This document shows, in pieces, positions 36,201-47,130 of a DNA stretch of 64,000 nucleotides. Numbering within the stretch: position 1 is the first letter of the stretch; the number at the start of each line of letters is the position of its first letter. Under the pieces are notes generated by a model. That model did no database searches, was not told the DNA's origin, and saw only the letters and a program-made list of their open reading frames with translations. Source of the stretch: Entomortierella parvispora (lineage: Eukaryota; Mortierellomycota; Mortierellomycetes; Mortierellales; Mortierellaceae); the NCBI GenBank assembly GCA_963573315.1, contig OY752142.1, positions 1,178,001-1,242,000 on the forward strand. Direction: 5' to 3'. The position numbers and the translations under genes are program-made.

Positions 36201-38032
36201 TCAGTCAGGGTGAATCTGTCGGAGAGTTGGAGGTGCTGATGGGCACACCCTTTCCATCAACGCTGCACGCAATCCGTGACACTGAGGTAGCTAGAATGCC
36301 AAAATCCCTGTTCAATACTTTGGCTTTGAGACACCCCGAGATTACGATCCGTATTTCCCGCCTTATTGCCCAGCGCGCCAGCGATGCCATGAAAAATGGC
36401 GGGCCAAATCCAAAGGCTGGAGGCGTCACCCCAGACTCCGCTATCAACAACTCCAATCTAAGGACAATTGGCATCATTCCAGTATCTTCGAGTGTACCAG
36501 TGGCAGAATTTGCAGATCGATTGAAAGCTGCTTTAGTTGGAATAGGGTCGACCTCGACTTTGCTGAACCACAGCACGGTGATGAGTCTTTTGGGCAAGCA
36601 TGCTTTTACCAAGATCGGCAAACTCAAGCTGGACAACTGGCTAAACGAACAGGAGGAGACAGCCCAAATTGTTCTGTATCTTGCCGATGGAGGCTTGACA
36701 TCACCTTGGACTCAGACCTGCATCCGCCAAGCGGATTGCATCCTGTTGATCGGCCACGGCGATGAGGATCCTGCCATCGGCGACTACGAGCGACTCTTGG
36801 TGAGCATGAAGACGACCGCCCGCAAGGAATTGGTGTTATTGCATCCCAACCGACATTGCGCTCCAGGAAGTACCGCAGCGTGGCTAAAGTCAAGAATGTG
36901 GGTTCACGCACACCACCATATCCAGATGCCCTTCAAAGGACCAACCATGCTGAGCGACCAAGCACGGAAAAAGACAATTATGAATTTAAAAGACCATCTG
37001 GAAAAGTTTTATACGCACATTCGCCACAACAACGTGCAAAAGTCGCCTGCTTTTAATGGGAACCGGAGCGATTTTGCGAGGTTAGCCAGGCGCTTAACAG
37101 GACGGACCGTCGGCCTAGTCTTGGGAGGTGGTGGTGCCAGAGGCATTGCTCACATCGGAGTGATCAAGGCTTTGGAGGAGGCTGGCATCCCAATAGATAT
37201 CGTTGGCGGGACGAGTATGGGAGCCTTTATTGGCGGTCTATATGCGCGCGAGTCCGACAATGTGGCCATATTTGGGCGAGCCAAGATGTTTGCAGGACGG
37301 ATGGCTGCTAAATGGAGGATGGTAGCGGATTTCACGTATCCTGTTACGTCTTGGACAACGGGGCATGCCTTCAACCGCGGTATTTGGAAATGCTTTAGCG
37401 ACACTCAAATTCAGGATATGTGGCTGTCTTTCTACTGCAACACCACCAACATTACGTTTTCCAGGATGGAGATGCACCAGGCAGGTTACGCCTGGCGTTA
37501 CATCCGAGCGTCCATGTCTCTTTCAGGATTTTTGCCCCCACTGTGTGACAACGGACACATGTTGGTGGATGGAGGGTACATGGATAACTTGCCTGTCGAG
37601 TTCATGAAGTCTCTTGGAGCGAACACCATATTTGCTGTGGACGTTGGATCGGACGATGACACAACATTGCAGTACTACGGTGATTCTCTGTCAGGTTGGC
37701 TTGTCCTTTTGAATCGATGGAACCCTTTCTCCAACGTATATCGACAGATCCCCAACTTGGCTGATTTGCAATCGAGGCTGGCATATGTGTCGAGTGTAAA
37801 GCAACTGGAGGCAGCCAAAGCCACTCCAGGAATGTTTTATTTCAAGCCTCCTGTCCAAGACTTTGGAACGCTAGAGTTTGGTCGGTTCTTGGAGATTTGT
37901 GAGGTTGGATATGAATACGGCAAAGAGATGCTGCAACAGTGGAGCAAGGAGGGCCGCCTTGGAAACCTAATGTCAGAGAATGACTCGGCTAAGACCAGGC
38001 GAGGAAAGCGCATCCGTAGAAACTCGATCTAA
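33286..38032 (+). CDS. NTE1: lysophospholipase NTE1 (neuropathy target esterase family)
   Basis: ER-membrane serine esterase that deacylates phosphatidylcholine and lysophosphatidylcholine. Three exons: 33286-34971, 35064-35967 and 36042-38032 (1526 aa, as in fungal NTE1). The N-terminus has hydrophobic helices at about residues 82-105 and 108-140. Three cyclic-nucleotide-binding-like domains follow, near residues 185-480 (interrupted by a low-complexity insert), 650-860 and 880-970. The C-terminal patatin domain carries the oxyanion loop LGGGGARGIAH (about 1225), nucleophile GTSMG (Ser about 1254) and dyad Asp in VDGGYMDNLP (about 1373), so catalysis should be intact. The reading frame stays open upstream through the ATTC microsatellite. 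The ATG at 33286 was preferred because upstream translation is repeat-derived. Confidence 0.95.
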
Positions 38033-38079
38033 TGTGGACAAAATAAACGCATTGTTCCAACCACGAAAAAAAAAAAATA

Positions 38080-39002
38080 AAATCTATGGAATGCACCAGG
38101 GTGGGGACCGTTTTGAATCGACGAATTGAAGAAAAATGGTCAAGGTCATTGCATCAAAATGTTTTCCTTAGAAATCTAAGGAATGGACAAGCTGGGGGCC
38201 GCTTCCTCAGAAATCTAAGGAATAGACCAGGGTGGGGACCGTTTCCTCAGAAATCTAAGGAAAGGACAAGCTGGGGGCCGCTTCCTCAGAAATCTATGGA
38301 ATGGACCAGGGTGGGGACCGTTTCCTCAGAAATCTAAGGAAAGGACAAGCTGGGAGCCGTTTCCTCAGAAATCTATGGAATGGACAAGCTCGGGACAGTT
38401 TCCTTAGAAATCTAAGGAATGGACAAGCTGGGGACCGTTTCCTTAGAAATCTAAGAAATGGACAAGCTGGGGGCCGCTTCCTTAGAAATCTAAGGAATGG
38501 ACCAGGGTGGGGACCGTTTCCTCAGAAATCTAAGGAAAGGACAAGCTGGGAGCCGTTTCCTCAGAAATCTATGGAATGGACCAGGGTGGGGACCGTTTCC
38601 TCAGAAATCTAAGGAAAGGACAAGCTGGGAGCCGTTTCCTCAGAAATCTATGGAATGGACAAGCTCGGGACAGTTTCCTTAGAAATCTAAGGAATGGACA
38701 AGCTGGGGACCGTTTCCTTAGAAATCTAAGGAATGGACAAGCTGGGGACCGTTTCCTCAGAAAGCTAAGGAATGGACAAGCTGGGAGCCGTTTCCTCAGA
38801 AATCTAAGGAATGGACAAGCTCGGGACAGTTTCCTCAGAAATCTAAGGAATGGACCAGGATGAGAGCCGTTTCCTCAGAAATCTATGGAATGGACCAGGG
38901 TGGGGACCGTTTCCTCAGAAATCTTAGGCTATATTGAAGCCCTTTCCTTCGAGATCTGAGGAGAAAGTTCAGTTTGAGGACGTTTCCTTAGAAATTTTAG
39001 GG
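38080..39002. repeat. 39/40-bp minisatellite with internal palindrome
   Basis: About twenty tandem units in two length classes: a 39-bp form with GACAAGCTGGGG and a 40-bp form with GACCAGGGTGGGG. An irregular gap lies at about 38120-38160, and worn copies trail to 39002. Most units contain TTCCTTAGA-AA-TCTAAGGAA (or a one-mismatch TTCCTCAGA version), a 9-bp-arm palindrome. Four consecutive variants starting near 38303 recur in the same order 275 bp later, near 38578, showing block duplication. Because 39 is a multiple of three, long artefactual reading frames occur. They are not genes. Confidence 0.95.
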
Positions 39003-39210
39003 AATCTGGGCTAGAGTTATAGTCAACAACCGATGTCGCATGAACTTCGGACGTCACTTTTGTTGATCCCTTTTTTATTTCAACATGTCCCTAGGACAGC
39101 CATACTGGCGATGCAAAGGAATTTTTAGGCGATGACAGTTGATGGATTACATGATCGCTGAATTTGAAGGTTCATTTTCACAGCATCTCTTTCAGCTTCT
39201 TTTCAACAGC

Positions 39211-40880
39211 TCAGCTTACTTGGTTCTTGTTGATATTGGTGATCTCACTGCTGAGAGTTCCCGCGAGCTCAGTGAGAATCCGGTTGACGGGTTCCGATAC
39301 AGGAAAAGTCTCCTCATCCGCCATCACTCCTATCATTCGTGTCACCATTGCAAGACTCTTGCACTGCTCTCCGTTCTTATTCTTAGAGGCCTTTCCAACA
39401 GCATCGACTAAAGTAGCCTTCACCAGCCTGCGTGTCGTGAGTAGCTCGTTGAAAATGAACGCAGCTACTTTGATACCGGACAAATCAGCTCTGCTCTTAA
39501 ATGAAATGACGTTACTGGCATCGTGGTGTAATGATTCAAAGCGGGCATGACGGCCGAATAAGGAGCGAGTGTTACCTCTGCATCATATTTTGAACGCAGT
39601 TGTCGTGCCATCGTATTGTAAAGGCCTTTAAGCGATTTCTTCCTGATCCAAATGGTGGAGCCAACATTGGGATAGAATACCTTGTTATCCGGACCTACAA
39701 CGACAGTGCCGTCTGTCAACATAACCCCCATAGTCACCAAAATACACCATTTTAGGGCTCCAACCATGACCTTGTGGCATTGATCATGATAGACATTGCC
39801 GACCTTGAACGAATGCCTCCCTTCCGGTTTGATGAGGTCCTGAGTATGAAGGTCTTCGCTAGGATCCGTACCATATAGCTCCACCTTGAGGGCTAAAAAA
39901 ATATCGCTTCCTGAATATATCATCATTTCCTCAAACGTGATAGCAAGAGACTCTCCTTCACCAGCAAAGGGTGTGTGCCAAATTAGATCACTGTTATCGA
40001 CTTCCTTGTAATCACCAACCGACACAAGGCGGCCATATGCATGCGATAGGAGACCTGTATCCAACTTGAGAGCTTCATCAAGGATGACTGGTGGACTGCT
40101 GTTCAGAACGTGCAGATGTGCCATGCTTCCAGTCTTCAGTCGTTTAGAGCCAGAGACTACGTAAACCAGTCCCATCTCCCCATCAGGAAACAAGACTTGT
40201 CCTCTTTCGAAGAAGCCATCAACGTGGTGTGCAGTCGAAGGATGCCTGGTAATTCGCACCAATTCCTTGTCAAATTCTTCGTGGGCTCTAATATCGCTGC
40301 TTTTATCATGTTCCCAATCGAAGCATCCAACAGAGTGCCCCCCCAATTCTTGCCGTCCATCACAGGAAATATCGCAGAAATAACAAGTCATCAGGAAGAC
40401 AAGATTACCCACTCCTTCGCAGGAATTCGCAAGATGTTTACGGAGACCTGTCCGAGTTGCTAACGACGCTTTACACCACGGGCATCGAAGAGGGAAGATG
40501 CGATCCAAATCCCCGTCATGATTGTCCTTCTTGTGGGTATACTTGGCCTTGTCGAGCATAGACTTTGCGCAAAGAGGGCACTTGAATAAGGCATCCTTGG
40601 GCCTGTCGGAGGTCGTAGCATCAGCACCCATCAGCGGTTCAGAAACCTCGGAATAATCGCTCCCCTTGTCGACTTTCCTTGAAACCTTGGAGGCCTTCCC
40701 GGTACCAATAGGCACCTTGCCATGATTGGTCGCGTCGACGTTCTGATCGACTACTGTCAAAAGAGTGGTTGTCTTCTGAATATTGACAGAGCTCCCACAG
40801 TCGGGAACTTGAACTGCGTTGAGCCACATGGCCCTCTTGTTTTCGGTCCTCTTGGGCAAAGATTTGCGATTCATCTTCAC
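39211..40880 (-). CDS. orphan protein with three zinc-finger-like motifs
   Basis: I do not recognise the family. Modelled as two exons, 40880-39576 and 39495-39211 (529 aa), joined by an 80-nt GTAACA...TTTAAG intron. Without it, the frame ends at 39465 and a strongly protein-like downstream frame is lost. The alternative is a frameshift in a decaying gene. A basic N-terminus (about 1-95) precedes three Cys/His motifs: CPLCX12HX4H, CPWCX12HX4C and CYFCX12HX4C at about 100-190. The remaining 330 residues are a mixed alpha/beta-looking region with no known signature (VYVVSGSKRL, YSGSDIFLALKVELYGTD, GTVVVGPDNKVFYPN, GIKVAAFIFNELL). It lies between a minisatellite and the epimerase gene, with more AT-rich codon use than its neighbours. 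It could be lineage-specific or element-derived. Confidence 0.65.
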
Positions 40881-41329
40881 AACAGCGCATTCAAACGGAA
40901 AAGCGAGGGAGCTCCAGCATCAAATTTGTGTGCCCCAATCAATGACGACGCGGAGCACGCATGGTGCACATGCGAAAGCACGTGAGATGTGTCCACAGAC
41001 AAACTTCATTGTTCGCCTGCATTCCTTCATTTCTTCAAGATCTTCCCTTTCGCTCCACCCTTGGACTGTCTGAAGCTGTTGAAGGCGACTGTGGCAACTA
41101 CTATCAACATGTACTGTACAGTTTTAGCAAAAAAAAGAACAAGCTTCAGCGCCACAATTTCGCCCACGTCCCAAAACTCCAACGCCGGATGCAAGAGAGC
41201 CCAAGCACAGGGACCTTTTTCTTTGCGCCCATCCTCCACTCTTCCCGTTTATTAATAAATTCTCAGTCTCGACACTTTTTTTCTTCTTCACACCTCTTTC
41301 CTTTCCGTCTACTACTGTGCACAACAACA
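40881..41329. promoter_or_regulatory. divergent promoter region, zinc-finger gene / GALE
   Basis: A 449-bp region between the start codons of the orphan zinc-finger gene and the UDP-glucose 4-epimerase gene. The half next to the epimerase is CT-rich (about 41220-41315). No TATA element or known operator can be assigned. Confidence 0.45.
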
Positions 41330-42553
41330 ATGTCTCCTTCTTCGTCCAAAAACACTGTCCTCGTCACTGGCGGCTGCGGCTACGTCGGCTCGCACACCGT
41401 CCTTAGTCTTCTCCAGTCTGGCTACAGAGTCATTGTTCTCGACAACCTCTCGAACGCACCCACGCCCGAGGCCCTTGTCCGAGTCCAAAGAATCCTCGGC
41501 CGAGAAAGGGAGACCATTCCGTTCTACAACATTGACATCACCAACCGCGAGGGACTTCATGAGGTCTTCTCAAAGCACGTCCACGAGATCTCGGCAGTCA
41601 TCCACTGTGCGGGTTTGAAGGCTGTAGGTGAATCTGGTCGTCGACCTCTTGATTACTACCAGGTCAACATTGGTGGCACTGTGAATCTGTTGCAGATCAT
41701 GGAGGAATTTGATATTCGCCGCCTGGTCTTTTCTTCCTCGGCCACGGTCTATGGTGAACCCCTCAAGAATCCCATTCCCGAGACCTCGGCCACCCATTTG
41801 GCCATGTCACCATACGGTCGAACAAAGAGCTTTTTGGAGCATGTGGTTCAAGATCTCTGCGTGGCCTCCGAGGTCAAGCATGCGGACTATCTCAAGGCTC
41901 AATTGGCCAAAGGAGAAGAGGCCACGAAGGATTACCGTTGGAACGCCATTCTGTTACGCTATTTCAACCCTGCAGGTGCACACCCAAGCGGCTTGATGGG
42001 CGAAGACCCTCAAGGTGTCCCTAATAACTTGATGCCGTTCTTGGCTCAAGTGGCTGTTGGTCAACGTGACAAGTTGGTCCTCTTTGGTAACGACTACCCC
42101 ACAAAGGATGGAACGTGCATCCGGTAAGCAACGACCTTTTTATTTTCTCACGCCTTGAAATCCTCCTCTCAGATCACAACTTGACAATTTTTTTGTTCTA
42201 CGCAATGATGCAGTGATTACCTTCACGTCCTTGACTGCGCCGACGGCCATGTTTCCGCCCTGACAAAGATTGAGCGGAACGAAGCTGCAGGAACATATGA
42301 ATGCAAGGCCTACAATTTGGGTGGTGGCACTGGGTTTTCTGTCTTGGACATGATCAAGGCCTTCAGCAAGGCTGTCGGTCGTGATCTGCCCTATGAGATT
42401 GCCGGTCGCCGTGCTGGAGATGTGCCCATCTTGGAAGCTGATTGCACTTTGGCGAACAGGGAGCTCCACTGGAAGGCAGAAAAGTCATTGGACCAGATGT
42501 GCGAGGATCTGTGGCGTTGGCAAAGTCAGAATCCCAAGGGATACAATGTGTAG
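41330..42553 (+). CDS. GAL10: UDP-glucose 4-epimerase
   Basis: NAD-dependent short-chain dehydrogenase-type epimerase interconverting UDP-glucose and UDP-galactose in the Leloir pathway and cell-wall sugar supply. Two exons: 41330-42123 and 42214-42553 (377 aa). It has the NAD-binding motif VTGGCGYVGSHT at residues about 11-22, VLDNLSNA, the SSSATVYGEP block, the catalytic YGRTK (YxxxK) and LRYFNPAGAHPSG, all diagnostic of GalE. Unlike S. cerevisiae Gal10, there is no fused mutarotase domain, so it is the stand-alone form. Exon joining at TGCATCCG|T recovers the conserved RDYLHVLD motif. It is convergent with fumarylacetoacetase (71 bp between stops). Confidence 0.96.
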
Positions 42554-42624
42554 AATAAATGCATTTATTTTTTATGATGGTACAAGTGTCGTGTCGTGCT
42601 GCGTTGTGAGGGGATATTAAACGA

Positions 42625-43291
42625 TTACTGGCGAGCGGGGAGGATCTTGCCGTGGCATTCTCCGAATCCAACACGGACACCATCCTTCTCGCACCAACCG
42701 GCCAAGATCATCTCATCGTTATCATGCAAGAACTTGCGGGTGATGCCCTCCTCCAACTGAATGTCCTTGGCACCGCTCCAAGACAACTCGAGCAAAGAAC
42801 CAAAAGAGTCCTCTGTAGGGCCCGAGATGGTGCCAGAACCGCAGAGATCACCAGCACGCATGTTGCATCCGTTGACAGTGTGGTGGGCCAACTGCTGAGC
42901 AAAAGACCAGTACATGTACTTCAAGTTGGAGCGAGAGATGACGCTGTACTTGGTTCCCTCAGCGGGCTTGAGCTTGATCTCCAAGTTGATATCGTAGGCA
43001 GAGGCTCCGTTCTCAGCCAAGTAGGCCATAGGCTTGGGGTCCTGGACTGGGCCGGGAACCAAGAAAGGCTCGAGGGCATCCATGGTGACCACCCAGGCAG
43101 AGACAGTGGTACCAAAGTTCTTTCCAAGGAAGGGTCCAAGAGGGACATACTCCCAAGCCTGGATATCACGGGCACTCCAGTCGTTCATCAAGACAACACC
43201 AAACATATGGTCCTTGGCGTTCTCAATAGAAATGGACTCGCCCAAAGCGTTACCGGTTCCAACCAAGAAGGCCTAATTGCAGATCAGATGC

Positions 43292-43322
<31 letters not shown>

Positions 43323-44346
43323 AGTGAGGTCAAGTAAGATCTCTGCCATTTGTTTTGAGATTCCCACGACATCTTTTCGCTATATCTTTCGGGGGTCAAT
43401 TCAATCCTTACCATCTCCAGTTCGCAGTCCATACGGAGAGAGGGTCCAAACTGGGGAGCCTCACCCTTGACAACAACGCGTTGACCCTTGGGGCGCTTCA
43501 ATTCAGTTCCAGAAACAACGACGGAGGAGGCACGGCCATGGTATCCAACAGGGAGGTGAGTCCAGTTGGGCATGAGAGCATTCTCCTTGCCACGGAACAT
43601 GATGCCGACATTGGTGGCATGCTCCTTGGAGGCATAGAAATCAGTGTAGTCTCCAATGTTGGCAGGCAAGTGGGTCTTGACAGCAGAGACAGGGAACACA
43701 GCACGCTGGAGGAGATCCTGGTTGTCGCGGAGGGTAGCCTCGGAAGCAGAGAGGAGCTTTTGGATGTGAAGGCGGGTAGCAGTCCACGTGGGCTTACCCA
43801 AGGTCATGAACAAGTTCAAGGTAGGCTAAGACATGTCCGAAAGATTCGTTTGCACGGATCAGAAACAAAACAAGTGTGAGAACAACATCAAAAGAGCAGA
43901 AACGAGACATATATCCAGATCCGTCCACCATCTGCGAGGTTTAGGGGCCGGCATAGGTGAGGCAGCTTGAGCACTGGATCGAACAATTACCTGGGAAAAG
44001 ACGCCCTGTGCATCGCTGAGGACCGAGGCAAAGAGTCCGGCCCGGGCAAGAACAGAGAGATCGACAGCAAAGTCGCCAATGCGGGTCGCAACTCGAGGAG
44101 CGGGCTATGTTCGCGCAGTGAAAGAACAGTACGGTATAATGTAAGATGACGGTGAGCGACAGCACTCTGGAAATAAGAAACAGGAGAAAAAGAAAAGCGC
44201 CGACTTGACAGGCATAAAGTCCGAATCGAAAAAGACAAGAAAGAAAAGCAAGGCGGAAAACTTACGTTGTGCTCGGTCGAGATGATTCCAAAAGGAATGT
44301 TGTGGATGGAAAAGTCCGAGTCAGGCTTGGTCTCGATGAACGACAT
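42625..44346 (-). CDS. FAH: fumarylacetoacetase
   Basis: Hydrolyses fumarylacetoacetate to fumarate and acetoacetate, the last step of tyrosine/phenylalanine breakdown, in the cytosol. Four exons, all phase 0: 44346-44266, 44104-43991, 43825-43412 and 43272-42625 (418 aa, as in animals and fungi). Family residues are visible: [16 protein letters not shown] (metal Asp and catalytic His), [17 protein letters not shown] (two metal Glu) and [10 protein letters not shown] (metal Asp). [11 protein letters not shown] across the first junction and the C-terminal [12 protein letters not shown] also match. The third intron carries a homopolymer of about 29 T on the coding strand. A 316-bp divergent promoter is shared with GatA. 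Confidence 0.96.
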
Positions 44347-44662
44347 TGTGGAGGAGATGGGAGTTGTTATTGTTGGGGAGGGAAGGAGTGGAGAGGGAGG
44401 TGAGTGGGTGGGGGAAGAAGAAGAAGAGAAGGGCGAAGAAGGACGACGGCGACAATGACGAATAAGAGGAGCGAAAAGATTGAAAAAAACGCGTACTAAG
44501 CCCATTAACATCCAGAAACCGTGCGATCATCACGTGACGGTGAGAAAGCGGCCGCCGGGTGGCTTGTATCCAGGAGTCTCACGGCCGTTTGTCGCGCGAC
44601 CGGGTGCGAATAGTCCATGCTTGCATGCATGCATGCATTGAACCCATGGAAGTGCCCCCCCA

Positions 44663-47061
44663 ATGCATCCAAACTCGACAATGATCCCAATTCTCCTCTC
44701 GGCTCGATCCAGGGCAATGTCTGCCCTTGGGTCGCGCTCCCTTAGAAGGTTTGCGACCACACCATCGGTTGCCGGAAGCGTACCCACTAGCCCTGCTGAT
44801 CAGACACACATCTTCAATGAGGTACGTTGGGCAATCGTTTTAAGGAGACAAACACTCAGAGGACCCCACAACGTATCACAAAACTGAGTCACTTTCCTGG
44901 GATCGCCCAACCTAGTCGTTCACACCCGTAAAAGCCGCTGCTGAGCACCAGGAGAACATTGCAAAATACAATGGATATCTAAATACCTTCATCGATCTGG
45001 CTGATCCGAAGCAGATCCAAGACCAAGCAGAATCTGCCGCACTGCGATGGAAAAAGAGTACGTAGACAGACCATGTGGTTTAAAATTTAAACTATTTCAT
45101 TTTGCTGGCCCCGCGCGTCTCACAGGACCTATCTAACTTGCTCCTTCCTTCCTTTAGATGAACCAAGGAGCCCATTGGATGGAGTTGTTATGGGCTACAA
45201 GATGAATCTGTGCACAAAGGAACTCCGGACAACATGCTGTTCCCCCATGCTTGATAGTAAGCCCAGGGCATGGATCCTTGGCAGTATATGAATATATTTC
45301 CGAGCTGGGCTGTCTCTGACATTCTTTTTACTACAATATGACTTAGATTTTCAAGCACCCTACACCGCGACGGCAATTCAATTATTGGAGGACGCTGGCG
45401 TAATAATGGGAGGAAAGGTCAACATGGACGAATTTGGAATGGGGTATGTGACCGTGATGGGGCTAATGACTCAGCGCACTCGACAGCCGTTCTAATCCGC
45501 GCTCTATTCAATAGATCGTACAATACATTTACGAATGTAGGACCCGCCAAGAACCCCTATAATGTGCTGGGCAAAGACATTGCAACGCTGGATCAAGGAG
45601 ACGATCGATCGCCCGGTGGAAGTTCAGGAGGAAGCGCTGCCGCTGTTGCAAGCAACATGTGTTTTGCGTAAGTATAAAAAGACTGTCTTGATTATTATGT
45701 TATTGTGTTCCTAATGCTCTACTGAATGACCTGCAACCCTGCACGATAATGATAGTGCGCTAGGTTCAGACACTGGTGGCTCCGTCAGACTGCCTGCATC
45801 TTACTGCGGCGTAGTTGGCTTTAAACCCTCATATGGACGGATATCGCGGTGGGGACTAGTTGCATATGCAAGCTCTCTAGACACAGTAGGAATTCTGGCA
45901 AAAACCGTTGACAACGCAAAGTCAATTTATGGTAGGGAACTATGTATCTCTGCTCCGAAGCATTTCTTCGTTACTTAATTTTACAGGACAATGATCTGAT
46001 TTATTTCGGTTCATGTTAGATACCATGGCAAAGGAGGACCCAAAGGATACCACCTGCCTGACAAACGAACAACGTGAAGCCATTGCTGAGGCTATCGGAG
46101 CTTCGCCCATTACAGCGGCATCAAGTCCCCAACAACCGCTTTCTGGCGTAAAGATTGGAATCCCTCAAGAGTTTAACATTGCAGAGTTGTCACCCGCTAC
46201 GAGGTCTTGGTGGAGACGAGGTATTCAGGTTCTAAAGGATGCCGGAGCGACAGTAGTTCCAGTGAGCATCCCTACTACAGAGCTTTCAGTTGGCGCGTAT
46301 CTTACTTTGGCGACCGCCGAAGCCTCAAGCAACTTGCAGCGCTACGACGGTACCCGCTACGGTACGTATTTAAACCGTTGTTGGAATGGCAATTGTGCAG
46401 GATATACCAACTTACATGAACCTGCTATCCTACTATACTAATTAGGTCATCAGAGCAGTGAAGTTGATGAGAAAGAGGACCTGTATTCACACACTAGGAG
46501 CGAGGGCTTTGGCAAGGAAGTGAAACGTAGAATCTTGTTGGGAACATATGTTCTCACGTCTGGGTATGCCTTTTCTTCACTTTCCAATAACCTTTGAAAT
46601 CTTGGATAAGAAACTTACTCGAATATTTTTATAATAGATCGTATGACAACTTTTTTCTGCGTGCGCAAAAAATTCGACAAATGATCCGCGATGACTTTGA
46701 CGCGATCTTTGCTCGTCCCAACGCCATAACGGGCTCGGTAGGGTCTACAGCACAGTTCACGAAAACCGGAGAGGCGGATGTGAAGGTCCATGCTCTTCTT
46801 AGCCCTTGCTCAGTTACAACAGCACCCCGTATACAGGATTGCATTGGAGGCCAAATTGACCCGGTAAACGCGTTTATGGACGATATTCTGACAATTCCGG
46901 CAAGTCTTGCTGGTATTCCTGCGATGTGCGTTCCGTTCGGCAACTGCACCGACGACGGCTTTCCAGTAGGATTGCAAGTGATGGCGCAATACGGTGATGA
47001 AGAAATGGTGTTCCGAGTCGGTAGGGTTCTAGAGGCCAAAGGCAAGGGTAATTGTACGTAA
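44663..47061 (+). CDS. HER2: mitochondrial glutamyl-tRNA(Gln) amidotransferase subunit A
   Basis: Amidase subunit of the mitochondrial GatCAB/GatFAB complex that converts Glu-tRNA(Gln) to Gln-tRNA(Gln). Nine exons: 44663-44821, 44916-45057, 45158-45256, 45347-45443, 45515-45667, 45756-45931, 46020-46361, 46446-46563 and 46638-47061 (569 aa). The N-terminal 35 residues are Arg/Ser-rich ([17 protein letters not shown]), a good mitochondrial presequence. In-frame ATGs at 44681 and 44717 are alternative starts. The Ser-cisSer-Lys triad is present: Lys in GYKMNLCTK, cis-Ser in [12 protein letters not shown] and nucleophile in [12 protein letters not shown]. The SYNTF and [14 protein letters not shown] blocks match the family. 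C-terminal [15 protein letters not shown] fits GatA better than other amidases. It has the highest intron count of the plus-strand genes here. Confidence 0.93.
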
Positions 47062-47130
47062 TAAACCTGATTTTATTGATCAACTAATTCTATTGAAGAG
47101 TTGCTCTCTTGTTGGACTTGTCTGCGTTTC

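Noticed and set aside
38086-38863. Overlapping open frames of 61-103 codons with 13-residue repeats
   Set aside because: They are translations of the 39-bp minisatellite, open only because the unit length is a multiple of three. They shift frame wherever a 40-bp unit occurs.
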